The translations under genes and the position numbers were made by a program. The notes under the pieces were generated by a model. That model was not told the origin of the DNA and made no database searches. It saw nothing but the letters and a program-made list of their open reading frames with translations. Shown piece after piece: positions 26,477 to 38,094 of a DNA stretch of 64,000 nucleotides. The number at the start of each line of letters is the position of its first letter. Positions within the stretch are counted from its first letter, which is position 1. The stretch is from the NCBI GenBank assembly GCA_004794785.1, contig SJOL01008500.1, positions 245,973 to 309,972 on the forward strand, given 5' to 3'. The DNA is from Opisthorchis felineus. Taxonomy: Eukaryota; Platyhelminthes; Trematoda; Opisthorchiida; Opisthorchiidae.

Positions 26477-28234
26477 ATGTCTAGACCGTCAATAAAACAG
26501 CATGCAATTGTCGGGAACTGTGTTAACATGGAGGGGAAGTCTTCTATGCTCGTAATTGAAGGAACCAACTCGGGAGCTGAGGATACCGCAGGAACAACAC
26601 TTAATGCTGATGATCTACTGGATGAATTGGTAAAACCGTGTGGCTTATGGCAATGGTCAATAGTATTTTTGTTGACGTTCAGTTGCAGCTCATTGATGAC
26701 CTTTCCAGTTTATGCCAACTCAGCTTCTCCTCATCGCTGTCGAATGGAACCATCTGTTGAATACTTATTAAAAGGACGAAACATGTCCTTCGACCAAGTG
26801 GCTTCATTGATAGGGCCGTGGAAATATGCGGATCTGGGTGACACAGTCCAGAGCGGCTGTTATCGCTATCGAGTGAAGTGGGGCAGCTTAACTGAGGAGG
26901 AGCTGTTTCAAGTGGACAATGCTAGTGAGCTCGAACCGTGTCCTTTGGGGTATATCCACGATAGCGACCCATATTTCTATCCCGGTAACGTAGTGAATGA
27001 ATTCGAAACAGTCTGTGACCGAGCATGGTTGGTACCTCTAGGAACTTCTATTTACATGTTTGGTGCAGCTGTGGGCAATCTTCTCGGAGGATGGAGTGGT
27101 GGTCGCTTCGGACGGAAGAAAACCCTAATCCTCGTCTCCATAATTGAGTTTCTATCTGGTATTTGGACCTCGTTATCGCCCAATTATTTGAGCTATGTGC
27201 TGGCCAGAGGATTTATGGCAGTGGGAATGGTAGCTAAAAGCAATGTGACAGGTATTTTGATGATGGAGCTGACTTTGGCCCGGTACCGGTCTGTTTTCAG
27301 AGCAATTTTATCCTTGGGACTAGCATTCATCTACCGTTCTTTGATGGCCTTATGGGCATATTGGATACCCGATTGGCGGTGGCTTAATGTGGCTGTGACG
27401 GCTCCTAACATGTTGAGTGTGTTGTACCTTTGTCTACTCCCCGAATCCCCAAGGTGGTTATTCTCCCAGAAGCGTTACTCGGAAGGAATCGCTGTCTTGA
27501 AATCTGGTTACCGAATCAACCATTTGAACAAACCTAAACCCCATTTGGGTCGATTCACCCAACTTGCAAATGAAGCAAAGAAAATGGAACTGTCTCAAGC
27601 AAATGAAGAAAGCAAAACGAGGGGACCCAGTTGTCATTGCTCCTTAATGAAACCGTTGTACTCTCGGAAACTATTCAAGACCACCATGCTCTCCATAATT
27701 ATTATGTTGGGGGTGACAATGTCTTTCATTGGCCTTTTATTTTATGCGCGAGTGGTGCGTCACTATGTCTACATCGTGGGATTTCTCAATGCGCTCACGG
27801 GTGTGCCTGGCATAGTCCTGTTTTCGCTACTGTATCGCTTTTTTCGGAACCGGAAACGTCCTCTTGCAACTTTGGTTAGTTTGGCATGTATCATATTGCT
27901 TGCAACTGGCCTCTACACCATAATCTTCAAGCCATCCACGGACACCGTATTGATCGTCTCCTCAAATATCTGCCTAGTTCTTCTTCAGGCATCACTCAAC
28001 ATGGGAATCCTCTACGTACCTGAACTTTTTTCATCGGAGATTCGTACCCAAGGTTTCGGATTAATAATGGGTCTGTCCAAAGTTGGTGGTATTGTATGTA
28101 GTTTTGTCAATGCTCTTGATCAGCAAGTCGTGCACGGCTGCCCATTGCTGATCTACTCTGGAGTACTTCTCCTTGTGCTTTGTGCACTCGTGTCCCTAAG
28201 AGATACTAGCGGAGAAAACCTACCTGACAACTAG
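26477..28234 (+). CDS. SLC22-family organic ion transporter, intronless
   Basis: An intact 585-residue major facilitator protein, probably a plasma-membrane carrier for organic cations, carnitine or organic anions. The first membrane segment (about 57-80) is followed by the large cysteine-bearing extracellular loop typical of SLC22 (about 81-180, cysteines at 88, 128, 155 and 180, sequons at 102 and 148). The MFS loop 2-3 signature GGRFGRKK lies at 208-215 and the loop 6-7 signature PESPRWL at 322-328. DWRW is at 299-302. A cytoplasmic loop rich in charged residues spans about 330-398, and a second membrane bundle with YVPELFSSEIRTQGFG follows at 513-528. Length fits the family (about 550-600). 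The first Met is used; Met18 is an alternative. No interruption is visible, so it looks functional. The lack of introns beside intron-rich neighbours suggests a retrocopy or an ancestral single-exon gene. The substrate cannot be told from sequence. Confidence 0.9.
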   Translation: MSRPSIKQHAIVGNCVNMEGKSSMLVIEGTNSGAEDTAGTTLNADDLLDELVKPCGLWQWSIVFLLTFSCSSLMTFPVYANSASPHRCRMEPSVEYLLKGRNMSFDQVASLIGPWKYADLGDTVQSGCYRYRVKWGSLTEEELFQVDNASELEPCPLGYIHDSDPYFYPGNVVNEFETVCDRAWLVPLGTSIYMFGAAVGNLLGGWSGGRFGRKKTLILVSIIEFLSGIWTSLSPNYLSYVLARGFMAVGMVAKSNVTGILMMELTLARYRSVFRAILSLGLAFIYRSLMALWAYWIPDWRWLNVAVTAPNMLSVLYLCLLPESPRWLFSQKRYSEGIAVLKSGYRINHLNKPKPHLGRFTQLANEAKKMELSQANEESKTRGPSCHCSLMKPLYSRKLFKTTMLSIIIMLGVTMSFIGLLFYARVVRHYVYIVGFLNALTGVPGIVLFSLLYRFFRNRKRPLATLVSLACIILLATGLYTIIFKPSTDTVLIVSSNICLVLLQASLNMGILYVPELFSSEIRTQGFGLIMGLSKVGGIVCSFVNALDQQVVHGCPLLIYSGVLLLVLCALVSLRDTSGENLPDN

Positions 28235-29039
28235 AGGGTTAATTGGCCCCATTTGTGCCTCCCTTCAAGTGTGTGCTTTCATCAGTCGTGCCTCGGAAGA
28301 AGAGTCTCTCTTGAAGGAATTCTTGCAACTGGAAACCACAGCAGTGCCACATTTCGCACACTCATTATGGCTAACAGATCAACCAGTTTAGATCCATACG
28401 GATATAGTTTTTTTACCGAAAACTTCCGGAGAACCGAACATTTGGTAGAGTTTTTCAAGTTACTATGGACGGCTTTTAAATGTACGACTTTCTTAACTTT
28501 TGAATTGCTTTTACTTTGCACTCGTTGATGAAAAACGCACATGATTTTGATGGGAATGAAAGTACACAATTGATGGGATAAATTCGTCACTCTTTGCAAG
28601 CCGCAGGTTACCTGGTTGGGCAAATAATCCTTTGTTCTTGGATTTAAAAAATATTCGTTCAGCTGAAATCAGAGGTAGCGCAGTGTGAACAAGTTGAACT
28701 TCAGGAATATGCAGTGCTACCCCCTTTATGAGACTACTTCCCACTGGCAGTGGCAGTTTGTTCGTGAGATCGGACACTAGCAAGGAACCGGTCAAACACC
28801 ATTTGGGCAGAAGTATTCGGCCGTTTAAAATAGCTTTTGCATGACGAAACACCTTGTTTCGCTATAGCAACAACACCAGACTTTCCTGTAGGTGCGCGGT
28901 TGTCGATTCGAAACAAATGGGAACGGAGAAACAGGAGCCAATTTTCGAGGACACCAATTGCTGGCATACTGAATGTTTGGCTGGTGTATATGACGTTCAG
29001 ATGATGTCCACTTGGTATTCTTCTTCATTTTTTGCTTCC
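28235..29039. other. 3' flank of transporter gene
   Basis: This region should contain the 3' untranslated region of the transporter. No AATAAA was seen close to the stop codon. Overlapping open frames of about 90-135 codons on both strands have no family resemblance. Confidence 0.45.
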
Positions 29040-29345
29040 TGTCACCCCGCAACTTCAGTCGAAGAGTGTGTCCGGCTGCGGTGGTGTGGCCATGTATTAC
29101 GCATTCCGAATCACTGTTCGCCGTGGTCGATTCATAGTGGCGCAAGCAATGGGTGACCAACCGTTGATCTGGCAAGGGAATATGAAGCCGATTACAAAAC
29201 GTCTGGGTGCTTTCTGTGTGATCTGCCATCTAGGATGGGGTCTACGTGATCCCTCTTATGCGTGGCTACAGAATCTGCTAGATATGGCTGCTAATCGATG
29301 TCAATTGCGTTCACATCATTATCCAGATTGCCTCAATGGGTGTCT
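29040..29345 (+). mobile_element. LINE 3' (C-terminal ORF2) fragment
   Basis: Two adjoining frames together resemble the region downstream of reverse transcriptase in flatworm LINEs. RLRWCGHVLRIPNH (frame of 28854-29156) corresponds to the usual RLRWLGHVLRMP motif. After a frameshift, GWGLRDPSYAWLQNLLDMA and ANRCQLRS (frame of 29032-29469) correspond to the usual GWGPRD...W...L.DMA.NR.QWR motif. Only this terminal piece is present, as expected for a 5'-truncated copy. It is broken by the frameshift. Confidence 0.7.
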
Positions 29346-32300
29346 GGAAGTGTATGTTTGTGGTAGGCCAGCACTAAATCCCTTTCCAATCCACTTCTAC
29401 TATCTTATTCACAATAAGGTTATCAAACGATTTGCTTGTACGGAGCGAAGCAACAGTGTTAAACACTGATGGTGTACTGCCGATGATGGCGACCCAATGA
29501 CTGTTCTGCCGTTAATGGCGGATACGCAGTTAGGACGTCCGTGGGCACCTCAAAACAAGTCTGTTCCCGTTTGGTTTAAGCAGTGAGATCCTATACAGAT
29601 AAAAGGGCGTGTTTCAGAGATGGCTGGTTTCAGTGCTGTACCAATCTTTCTGTTTTACTGATACGTAGATCCCAGCCCTCGCACACCGCAAACTTATATG
29701 AGTACAGCACGTTTTCAAATCCGTACCACGTCTGCCGACGATATCCACCGATGGCAACGATTAAAAATTGCGTCAGCTTCCTGTTTGTTGCCATTTCAAC
29801 ACCCTACGCATTATAGACCAGTCGATATCATAGTGGTCGATCAACGGGCAACTATGGGGGGCTTGACGAAGAATTGACCAGTCCGGTCAAAGCAATCTCG
29901 CAACGTGCTTGCACCGAAATGCGATGTAGGCGCATAGTGTGACAGACTGACTTTTAGACTTACCGTGCAACAAACGTTGACTCGAGCCGTGAAATGCGTA
30001 AATTCTCCGTCCTGTTTCATCTCCTGTCAATGATTGTTTTGGAAAGAGGAAGAAGTACATTCTGTCAAGGCCGTTCTCACTTGGGTCACTCCGCGATTCT
30101 ATTCAATATTCACTCGCTTTCGCGGTAATTCTGCTGCTGTTTATGGACCATGGATGAAAGTCTAACACCATGCGATACTCGTCACAGATACGCAGTTATT
30201 ATCAGTTCCACACCTCTGCTTTCATCACCCTTGAACTCTAGAAAGTGGTAGCAAACGATACACATGAGGCCGGCATTCTATGAAACATTAAATTGATTTC
30301 AGCATCACCGTCTTATGGTATAAACCGCTGGCTTTACTCATTCTAACTACTATATATAGCAACTAAATATAGCACCACCGTGTTCCGGCTAAATTTATTC
30401 GTACGTCAGCTGATTTTTGGTTTTGAAGCAAACATCTGATGTTTCGGCCACTTGCTTGAAAGTAGTAGAAGTAAACGTCCGTGCATTGTTTTCGCAGGTG
30501 CTAGCATAATTTTGTCTCTTGAGCTTGTAAGGTCGGCTACGTAACACAAGGAAGAAACGAAGCTGGGAATAAAATGCCTCGCATCATTTTAGGACTTTCC
30601 CCATCTAACTGCGAACCAATCAACTATATTTCCCCCTACTAAATGAAGTCATTTGTAAGTATGAGAAATGAGTAATCAAGACATTCATACTTTTGCGTAT
30701 CCGCGCTTAGCACACACATGATCAACCTATATAATTTTGTCAGCTCTTGGCATCTAAGTCATTAGAAACTAGCGGTTTTCTGAACCCACCTGAGCATGGC
30801 TGAGGACCACTGAACACATCAATTTGTCACAAAGATGTATTCGTACTTAACAACGCAAGCAATAAATATTATTTGAAATTCGATAAATGTTGAGTTATCG
30901 TACTTCGTTTAAACTATCCTTCAGCTACATTAAATTCAATCGGTGTTTGGGCTGTGAATTTCAGAAACTGATAACCGGGGCTAAATTATCGGCCAATTAG
31001 AGTTCGTCCAGTCAAAGGTGAGTCGCTACTGTAATGGGTTGGGTCAGTTGTGTTCATGTAGACTGAAATGAGAGCCTGCTAATACACCTGGAAGTATGGC
31101 ATAGGACAGTTCTGTGGCACTACCTGGTTTTGAGAAGCAAGCCAGTTATTTAGGGGATGATATAGTGCCTACTCTTTGGTGTTTGTTCCATCGCGAAGAA
31201 ATAGCAATGGGAAAAAATTAAAACTGCCCGTCGGTGGCAACTCCCTGACGGAAAATAAGTGTGTTGCTCACGAAATTGATGGAAACTGTCTGCTTTGCCT
31301 TGCTTAACTCCACAGCAACTTGAGTGAATCTGATTCGCTACCAATGAGTAGCTCCCGTACACTTTAGAACACAGTGTTTCGGGTCAAAAAAACTTTAAGG
31401 AGGGAATGACGGTTTGCGCTGCTTTGAAAGGAATGCACGGCTCCCAATCGGCTAGACACTATTGGTCTAGGTTATACTTGTGGGACCCTTTCACCTAAAC
31501 TATTCTGAAAATAAGATTTTTTGTTGCATTCAGTTAAACTCAGATAAGAAGCACATAAGGTATGAGGTTATGATGAAGCTGTACTCCAACATGAAAACGA
31601 AAACAACTGCAAAACATTGGAATTCGATGAACATTGGGTTATCGTGTAATTCCCTCAATCCGCACTGCATTTGTGACATGTTAAACAGAATAGTGCAGTG
31701 CGCATAGCTTGGGTTTATGCTATCAGGCAGACTAAACCAAGAGGAGTCCAAGTATCTGTTGGAGTAGTTCTTCGCTCGTTTTTCGTTGAGCTCTAGTGGA
31801 CTAGTGCATCAAGAGGGAATATGCGATCCACTGTACAACGCGACAGCCGAGTGGTGAGTCTGAGTGAGGGGCATATGGCATTCATTGTGTCTCATCACAT
31901 ATTAAGGAGCAAGACAATGATCTCATTAGCTGAGACCTCCCGTCTTCATTTGTTAAGTTTCATTCTTTTGAAGGGGGGTTTCAGCTGAATTAATTATGTG
32001 TGGCCAAAATTCTCGGCCCGAACTCCTCTTTAACACGTCTTTCATGCTGAAACACCGTATCAATACAACTGTTTTGCCTTCGGTTCCCCATCCATTACGG
32101 GACTTTATTAGTGTCCTCACGCTGGCAGTAAAATTTCTGCACCTAAGTACTTTGGGGTGGAAACCCTCACCTGCTAAACACAGCCGATAAACAATGATTT
32201 TTTGAAGGTGTATGATATGAACGAAGGTGGCGACCAAGGCTTGTTTTCTGCCGTTAGTGATCACAGAAGTTAGGTACGCCGTAAGAATGATTTGCAGACA

Positions 32301-32394
32301 CATGTATGGAGACTGCAGCCGACACTTGAGTCAACAGTTTCCGCAGTCAAACGATTTATACCATTGTCACCCAGGTTTTTTGGAAGGGAATCGC
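29346..32394. other. Non-coding, nothing recognised
   Basis: No recognised exon or repeat. The longest frame (31953-32303, minus, 116 codons) is not similar to anything I know and lacks splice support. Confidence 0.45.
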
Positions 32395-32519
32395 CTACAG
32401 TCCAAACCCAGCTGAATCTCTTGTTTATATTTTTCAGCAACTGAATGTGTTGCGCCAGGCCGTTTCATGTTCAGTTGGTACGATATTCGAGATCTCGCAA
32501 TTCATCGTATAGATGTAAC
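32395..32519 (+). repeat. Repeat shared with 48430-48545, next to a foldback copy
   Basis: Blocks 'CCCAGCTGAAT', 'TTATATTTTTCAGCAACTGA' and 'GGTACGATATTCGAGATCTC' recur in slightly changed form just upstream of the foldback copy at 48546 ('TTATATTTTTCGACTGAGTG', 'GGCACGATATTCAAAATATC'). The two foldback copies therefore share not only their own sequence but about 120 bp of left flank. Confidence 0.5.
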
Positions 32520-32778
32520 CCTCTACCCATACGGTTTTTGAAAACCCTTCGAGAGCCCAGGATTAAGAACATCAGTTGGGTTTCAGGTGAGTCTCCTGTC
32601 AAAAAGCAAATCAGTATGCAGGTGAGTGTTTAGGTCGAATTTTGTGAAACTTGAGTTCAAGTAGAACATAAGGTTGACGGAAACTCGGGGATTGCACCTA
32701 CCTGATGAGCCCCAAGAAGGTCGAAACCGGACTTGGTTTATCGAAGAGCTTTCAGCGACCTTATGAGTAGTGTATTAC
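32520..32778 (+). repeat. Foldback element, copy 2 (internally deleted)
   Basis: The left end is decayed (GGTTTTTGAAAACCCTTCGA). It is followed by the conserved right half: 'TTGACGGAAACTCGGGGA', 'CCTACCTGATGAGCCCCAAG' and the right terminus ending 'TGAGTAGTGTATTAC'. It carries no coding capacity. The structure matches copies at 37825 and 46105. Confidence 0.7.
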
Positions 32779-35369
32779 ATCTATTCAGAGGATCAGTTTT
32801 TCTGTGTAATTTTGTTTATTGAGTATAAATGTGTTTGACGAATCAACCGGACCAGCTTAATGTTACCCTATAACAGAGTGATAAATCTACTTTTGTGACA
32901 GTAAACTCGGTGAACAGATGCACAATCACTAACTGTCCCTTATCGAGGTGGGTAGTTCAAACTTCAGAAGTTGTCTCATGAAAAGTTTTGTTGGATAGGA
33001 GGAACATGCGGTAACCCCCTTTTAAATGTCCAACGTTAAATCAGTGATCTTAAAAGGGTGGTACCGCATTTTGGTGGCGCTTTCGCAATTTGAGTGGAGT
33101 GATATCACTCGACGGATAGGCGTAGGCGGCGGGGGGCGGGATACTAGTCCTCAGTGGGGTAATAAGGGGTGGTGGAGTGTAAACCAGGTGATACATCGTG
33201 CCGACAACTTATTTCACCACTTCATCCAGCTGTGTACGTCGAAGGTGAGCTTGCGAATTCCCCGAATATTGTTATCCGTTCATTGTCGATTGAGGAACAC
33301 TTCCACTTAGCATGGACAGATTATACACCACGAAGTGAAGGAAACTTACCGCTGAACCTATTTCGATGTACTTTCTTATTTTCTTTACTTATGTGCTTTT
33401 TAGAACAGAATTCCTAACGGCTCGACTCATTCACTGATCGACTGTTTGCCTATTGGTGTTGCCGAGATGCCCTCCCATTTTAACATCTTCAGTCGCCTGA
33501 CTAACCAGCCGTTGTATTTCAGCAGTCCACCAGTTATGGGGCACAAATCAAGCCATCCGACGGATTTCGTGCTGCAAACACTGATCGATATTACTGTCCT
33601 CTATGCCGGTTCGTTTGATGAGCTCAAGTATACCGGGCCAGTCTACTGGGCAGGGCCTGCGGTTATCTTGTCACCGCAACCGGGGCTAAATATCTTGCCT
33701 ATTGGAAATAGGAGCAGCATGCGTCCGTCTTCTTCATAAAAAGTTGCCGGTGCATGCGTCTGAGTAGGCCGTCTGCTAAAGTAAACTGAAGGCATCTCCT
33801 TTCAATGCAAGCAATGGAAAGCAGTTTTGTGCCCTCATTCTCGCGAGTCCAGGAATGAGGTCAGTCACTTACAGCAGGTCCATTGTAGCGAGGCTTGCTG
33901 AAACCCAGACGAGGGCCAGCAACCGTTCTGAGGACGGCATGACGTCCACACAGCTGGATAACACCCAACAGCCTCGTCCATTGGGCTGTCGAGACACGGT
34001 TAATGCGTCGATGACAAACAGTTCAAAGCGGGGATGACTGCAGCTCACACTTCATACGGTAGTGGAAACGGAAGAAGCTCTTACCCCAACGTCTACTATC
34101 CAATATAAACTGGTTCATCTGGCACTGGACCGGTGAGCGCAGATTTCGATTATATGTGGGGCGTCCAACCATAGAGCAGATGAAACTGCGTGTCTGTCCA
34201 ATGCAGGTACCGATGGCGTATGCTCCAGATCGGGCAGATACGTTCAGGAGCTTGTGGCGAAATACTGATGAACTGACAACGTAGGTGACGCGAAGGCCAG
34301 GTACACCATGCACTTTCATAGACGTTATTTCTGCACATGAAATACTGCGAGATGGAACTTCCGAAAAGAGTATATGGAGAATCGCTCAGAAGTGCAACAC
34401 CTCCAGATACGCAGTACATGAGATAATGATGAATCACCAAATTAGGTTTTGTGTTTAGCATTGGAGTTATTTGGAGAAGAGCAGATCACCTGAAATTATT
34501 TTTTTAAATCACAGAGATGTGTTTCCAATCCTTTTTACCGACAACATGTGACTGTCAAATTTAGCTAGACTGCTATAAAAGCCACGTCCTTACAGGCCTT
34601 GCAGCGCTCAACAAATTGCCAACCTAATGGCTTGAGCTGGTACGTTTTGCACCGTTTTTGGATAACACGAATGGTAAGTACTGTCGTTAGCATCTGATTT
34701 TTATTCTTTGTAGCCTTGTCATACAAACATATGCTGCCACAGCGGTTAGTTCCGCTACTGGAGGAACCTAATATACTCAATGGTGGCTTGGTAGCGCTTC
34801 ACCACACTAAGTCCGGAGTGTAGGCGTGTACCTGAATGGGACATTCTGAAATAGTTGGATTATTCGAGGATGGCCATTTGACTGGCCACCCGGATCGCTG
34901 TGTCTGACCCACCCCCCCACCCCCCGCTGTTCAAGCGGTGTGTTTACAGGAAGAGACCGACAGGTCTCCATGATTTAAAATCAAATAGCGTGAACGAGTG
35001 AACTCTAGAGGATATGATAGCCGGATGATCTTGTGCGAACAAAACTCACAGGAGCATTTCGAACGTGAATTTTGTGTTCACGTCTTATTATATTAGTAAT
35101 CCCAGTTTAGGTGAATACCACATTAGGATAACTACGACGTCCTTTTAAGCTGGAACATCTGTTTTTGTCTTGTACGGTCATCCATTATTGATTTTTGAAG
35201 AGTTATTGCATCGACCTGACGAAGTATCTGCATTAGCAGGATTGGACTTGCAGGACACCTGCCCTCATATGCTGTATAAGTCGCGACTTATTTGAGATTA
35301 TGTTTGAGGTATGTTTGCTCTAATGATGAAAGCATCACTGCACCGGTGCCGCCTAGTTCTTCATTACAA
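32779..35369. other. Unassigned; coding-like stretch near 33.1-33.7 kb
   Basis: Two successive plus-strand frames at 33169-33417 and 33446-33739 have protein-like composition but no recognisable family and no convincing splice signals, so no gene is called. A G-rich run lies near 33129-33139. A C-rich run (two blocks of 6-7 C) lies near 34911-34925; its complement could form a G-quadruplex. Confidence 0.35.
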
Positions 35370-37335
35370 CCAAGGTGATTCATCTTGGGCAGCTCCTAAC
35401 AGACGGTCCGATGTCGGATATTAACGACTACTGGGAACAGATATCCAAAATGCTACTAAAAGACGGAACTTCAGTCTGCGGTACAAACCAGTCAATGTCA
35501 TCCAAACACTGGATCTCTAATAGGACCATGGCTTTGCCGGAGACCCGACGACAGATTCCTCCTGACTGTAACCAGAACTTAACCCAACGCATCGTCCGAC
35601 GCCAGGCGGAACTGAGTGTCCGAGAAGCTTGGTGGATCCAAGCGGTTGGAGGAATGGAAGAAGCGAAAAATGCTGGAAACTTCCACTGGTTCTTCTACTT
35701 GATTCGTTCTACTGGTCGTCGGAATCCTCTTGTTAGCGAAACAAATGAGGATCAAAGTAGTGTCCTCATATCTAGCATATGAGAACGTTTGAACCGTTTG
35801 GCACAGTATTTCGAACAATTCAATTGGTCACCCTCTACCTCCAATCCGGAATGCCGGCTTTCAACAGAAAGGTGGAGTGCGAATATGGGGCCCCTTTCAA
35901 ACTCATGACTGTCCAAGTGTATATATCCACTCAAGGGTTATCGTGCACTTGGCCCTGACGAACTTCTACCTGATCTGTTCAAGGATGGTGGTGAATTACT
36001 CACCCAGTGCCTGTCTATCCTATTTGGGTCTATCTGAGAGAAAGAGACAGTGAGTTGATAATAGTGCCCATTTTCAAAACGAGCACTCGCGATGAATATA
36101 ATAACCACAAAGGTGTTAGTTTGACTCCAGCTGTAACCGGGCTTCTGGCATCACTCTGATTATTCGTCGTTTTAAGGTGGCACGCGAATCCTTGACCAAT
36201 TAGCAGGAAGCGGGATTTCGACTGGGCAGAGGCTGCTTCGACCTCTTCATACACCGTCAGACGTTAGGACAACGCCATATGTACAGACGACTCACAATCT
36301 TGGTGTTCCTTGACTTCAGGGGTGCGTTCGACTCTGTCCATCGGCCAGTGCTGTTAACCGCACTTGCTCAACAGGTTATACGCCAGAAGTTCGTGAACAT
36401 AATCCAGTCTCGGTATTCACATACTTCTGAACGCGTGATGGCATTTACTGAGCTCCCTACAAGCTTCCCTACAAAGCTTGGTGTCCGAGAGCATTGTCCG
36501 CTCTCTCCAGTCTTATTCAACTTCGCCACTGATGAAATAATGGAGAGAATACCAGAAGGTCTTCAAAGCCTCGGTGTTCAACTCGTTGTTTGTGAGAACC
36601 TTGTCTATCTGGAGTACGCAGATGACGTCGTCCTCATGTTCGAAGACGTCTTGCAACATCACAGTGCAAAGTCGTGGTTCAGAACCTGTAGTCTCTGAAC
36701 ACACGCCGTACAAGTCAAGGAGAAACACTGGAGATTGTGGAGAATTTTACATACCTCGGTAGTTGTATTAGCTCTGAAGGATGAGTGTCTGATGAAGTCA
36801 GTGAACGAATATCAAACGCCGGGATCACGTTTGCTCATGTGAGTCACTTGTGGCGTAAAAACGGCATATCACTGTGTCTCAAGGGTCGCTTGTGGCAGGC
36901 TGCAGTAAGAGCTGTATTGTTGTATGGTTGCGAGACATGGCCTCTGCGGACAGATGATGTGAGATGTTTTCAGATTTTGTACCACTGGTGCCTCAGAAGC
37001 TTCGCTAGTGTCGGATGGTGTCAACGAATTCGGTACGAGGTAATTAGAAACGTGTAATTGGTTGTGCTTCTGGTACTTCCGTAGCGGAAAACATCGAGCG
37101 CCATCGATTGCGGTAGTTGGGCCATGCATTACTCATGCCGAAACACCGTTTACCGCGACGAATTTTGTTCTCCGTGCCTCCTTCAGAATGGCGCAAACCG
37201 CGAGGTGGGAAACGTATGACTTGGCAGAAGGGTGTGAAAGAGATAACGAAGAGTTTGGGTGTTGCTGGTGTGTAATTCCTACTTGGTGCCAACTAGACGT
37301 TCATAACCGACGTAAGCTTGTGATAGTGTAAGCTG
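35370..37335 (+). mobile_element. Decayed LINE (non-LTR) retrotransposon, 5'-truncated
   Basis: Successive frames in the right order encode an ORF2 polyprotein remnant. 35375-35782 is the linker between endonuclease and reverse transcriptase (HWISNRTMAL, IVRRQAELSVREAWW). About 35930-36170 corresponds to the RT fingers (GPDELLPDLFKDGGE, NNHKGVSLTPAVTGLLAS). 36279-36698 is the RT palm (FLDFRGAFDSVHRPVLLTA, LSPVLFNFATDEIMERI), with the catalytic motif YADD at 36615-36626. 36785-37057 holds GRLWQAAVRAVLLYGCETW. About 37120-37310 holds the C-terminal MPKHRLPRRI segment. The AFDSV and YADD catalytic motifs survive, but several stops and frameshifts separate the pieces, so it cannot make the protein. 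The endonuclease is missing at the 5' end, the usual form of an aborted insertion. Confidence 0.85.
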
Positions 37336-37824
37336 TCTGTGTGGCGATCAGTGCACTCAGTCCATTAGGTATCTCAGTTGATGGGGATAAGTGGATAAAT
37401 TCCGACATGGAAAACTATCACGGGAAACTATCCAAAATATGTGCTCAGAAAAATATGCCAAAGCAAACTGCTCACAAATTTTCACAGCTCTCCGAATAAC
37501 GTCCAAGTGCGAATAAAGTCTTTTGAAATAAACAAACCACAAAGATCTTCCGTTCATAATTAGACTACTGTGTGTTGCCTCATCGGTTTCCATACTGTGC
37601 AAACGGCAGGCCCAGATATTTTGACTGTTTGGCTAGCACATTTTGTCACCACTGATTATCATTTTCTTTCATTATATGTGCCTTTTAGTCTGCTAAGGAC
37701 CCTACTCATTTTCATGCGTTTTAAATGCTGAGCACTCACTCCTAACACTCAAATGCGAATTAAGTGACGGTGATGGTTACTACCCTCAAGGACTTCCATT
37801 TTCCACTACCATGCAGCGTTTACG
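37336..37824. other. Non-coding between LINE and foldback element
   Basis: Presumably LINE 3' untranslated remnant plus flank. No recognised feature or terminal A-rich tail was found. Confidence 0.4.
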
Positions 37825-38094
37825 GTAACCCTTTGGTTGCTGAAAACCGTTCGACAGCCCACGATTAAGAACACCATAAACGAGAGATTTGTCTGGGTTC
37901 CAGGTGGGTCTGCCGTCAAAACCAAACTGGTATGCAAATGATTGTACTTCACTAATTTCTTGTAATCTGGGTTCAAAGAGAACATAGAGCAGACGGAAAC
38001 TCAAGGACTGTGCCTATCTGATGAGCCCCAAGAAGGGCTAAACCGGTCTTAGTCTGTCGAACAGCTTTCAGCAACCTTATTAGTAGTTTATTAC
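37825..38094 (+). repeat. Foldback element, copy 3
   Basis: The left terminus GGTTGCTGAAAACCGTTCGA (from about 37834) is mirrored at the right by 'TGTCGAACAGCTTTCAGCAA' near 38055-38074, followed by CCTTATTAGTAGTTTATTAC. The internal part carries 'AAACGAGAGATTTGTCTGGG', the octamer ATGCAAAT at 37932-37939 and 'CTATCTGATGAGCCCCAAG'. It has no open frame and resembles a non-autonomous, MITE-like element of about 270 bp. Confidence 0.75.

Noticed and set aside
28253..28528. Open frame just after the transporter stop codon
   Set aside because: No family resemblance; overlapped by an antisense frame; treated as 3' untranslated or flanking sequence.
31953..32303. Minus-strand open frame of 116 codons
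   Set aside because: No similarity recognised and no exon borders.
33169..33739. Two protein-like plus-strand frames in succession
   Set aside because: Composition is suggestive but no family, no convincing donor/acceptor pair, and the second starts in the middle of a frame. Kept only as a comment on the region.
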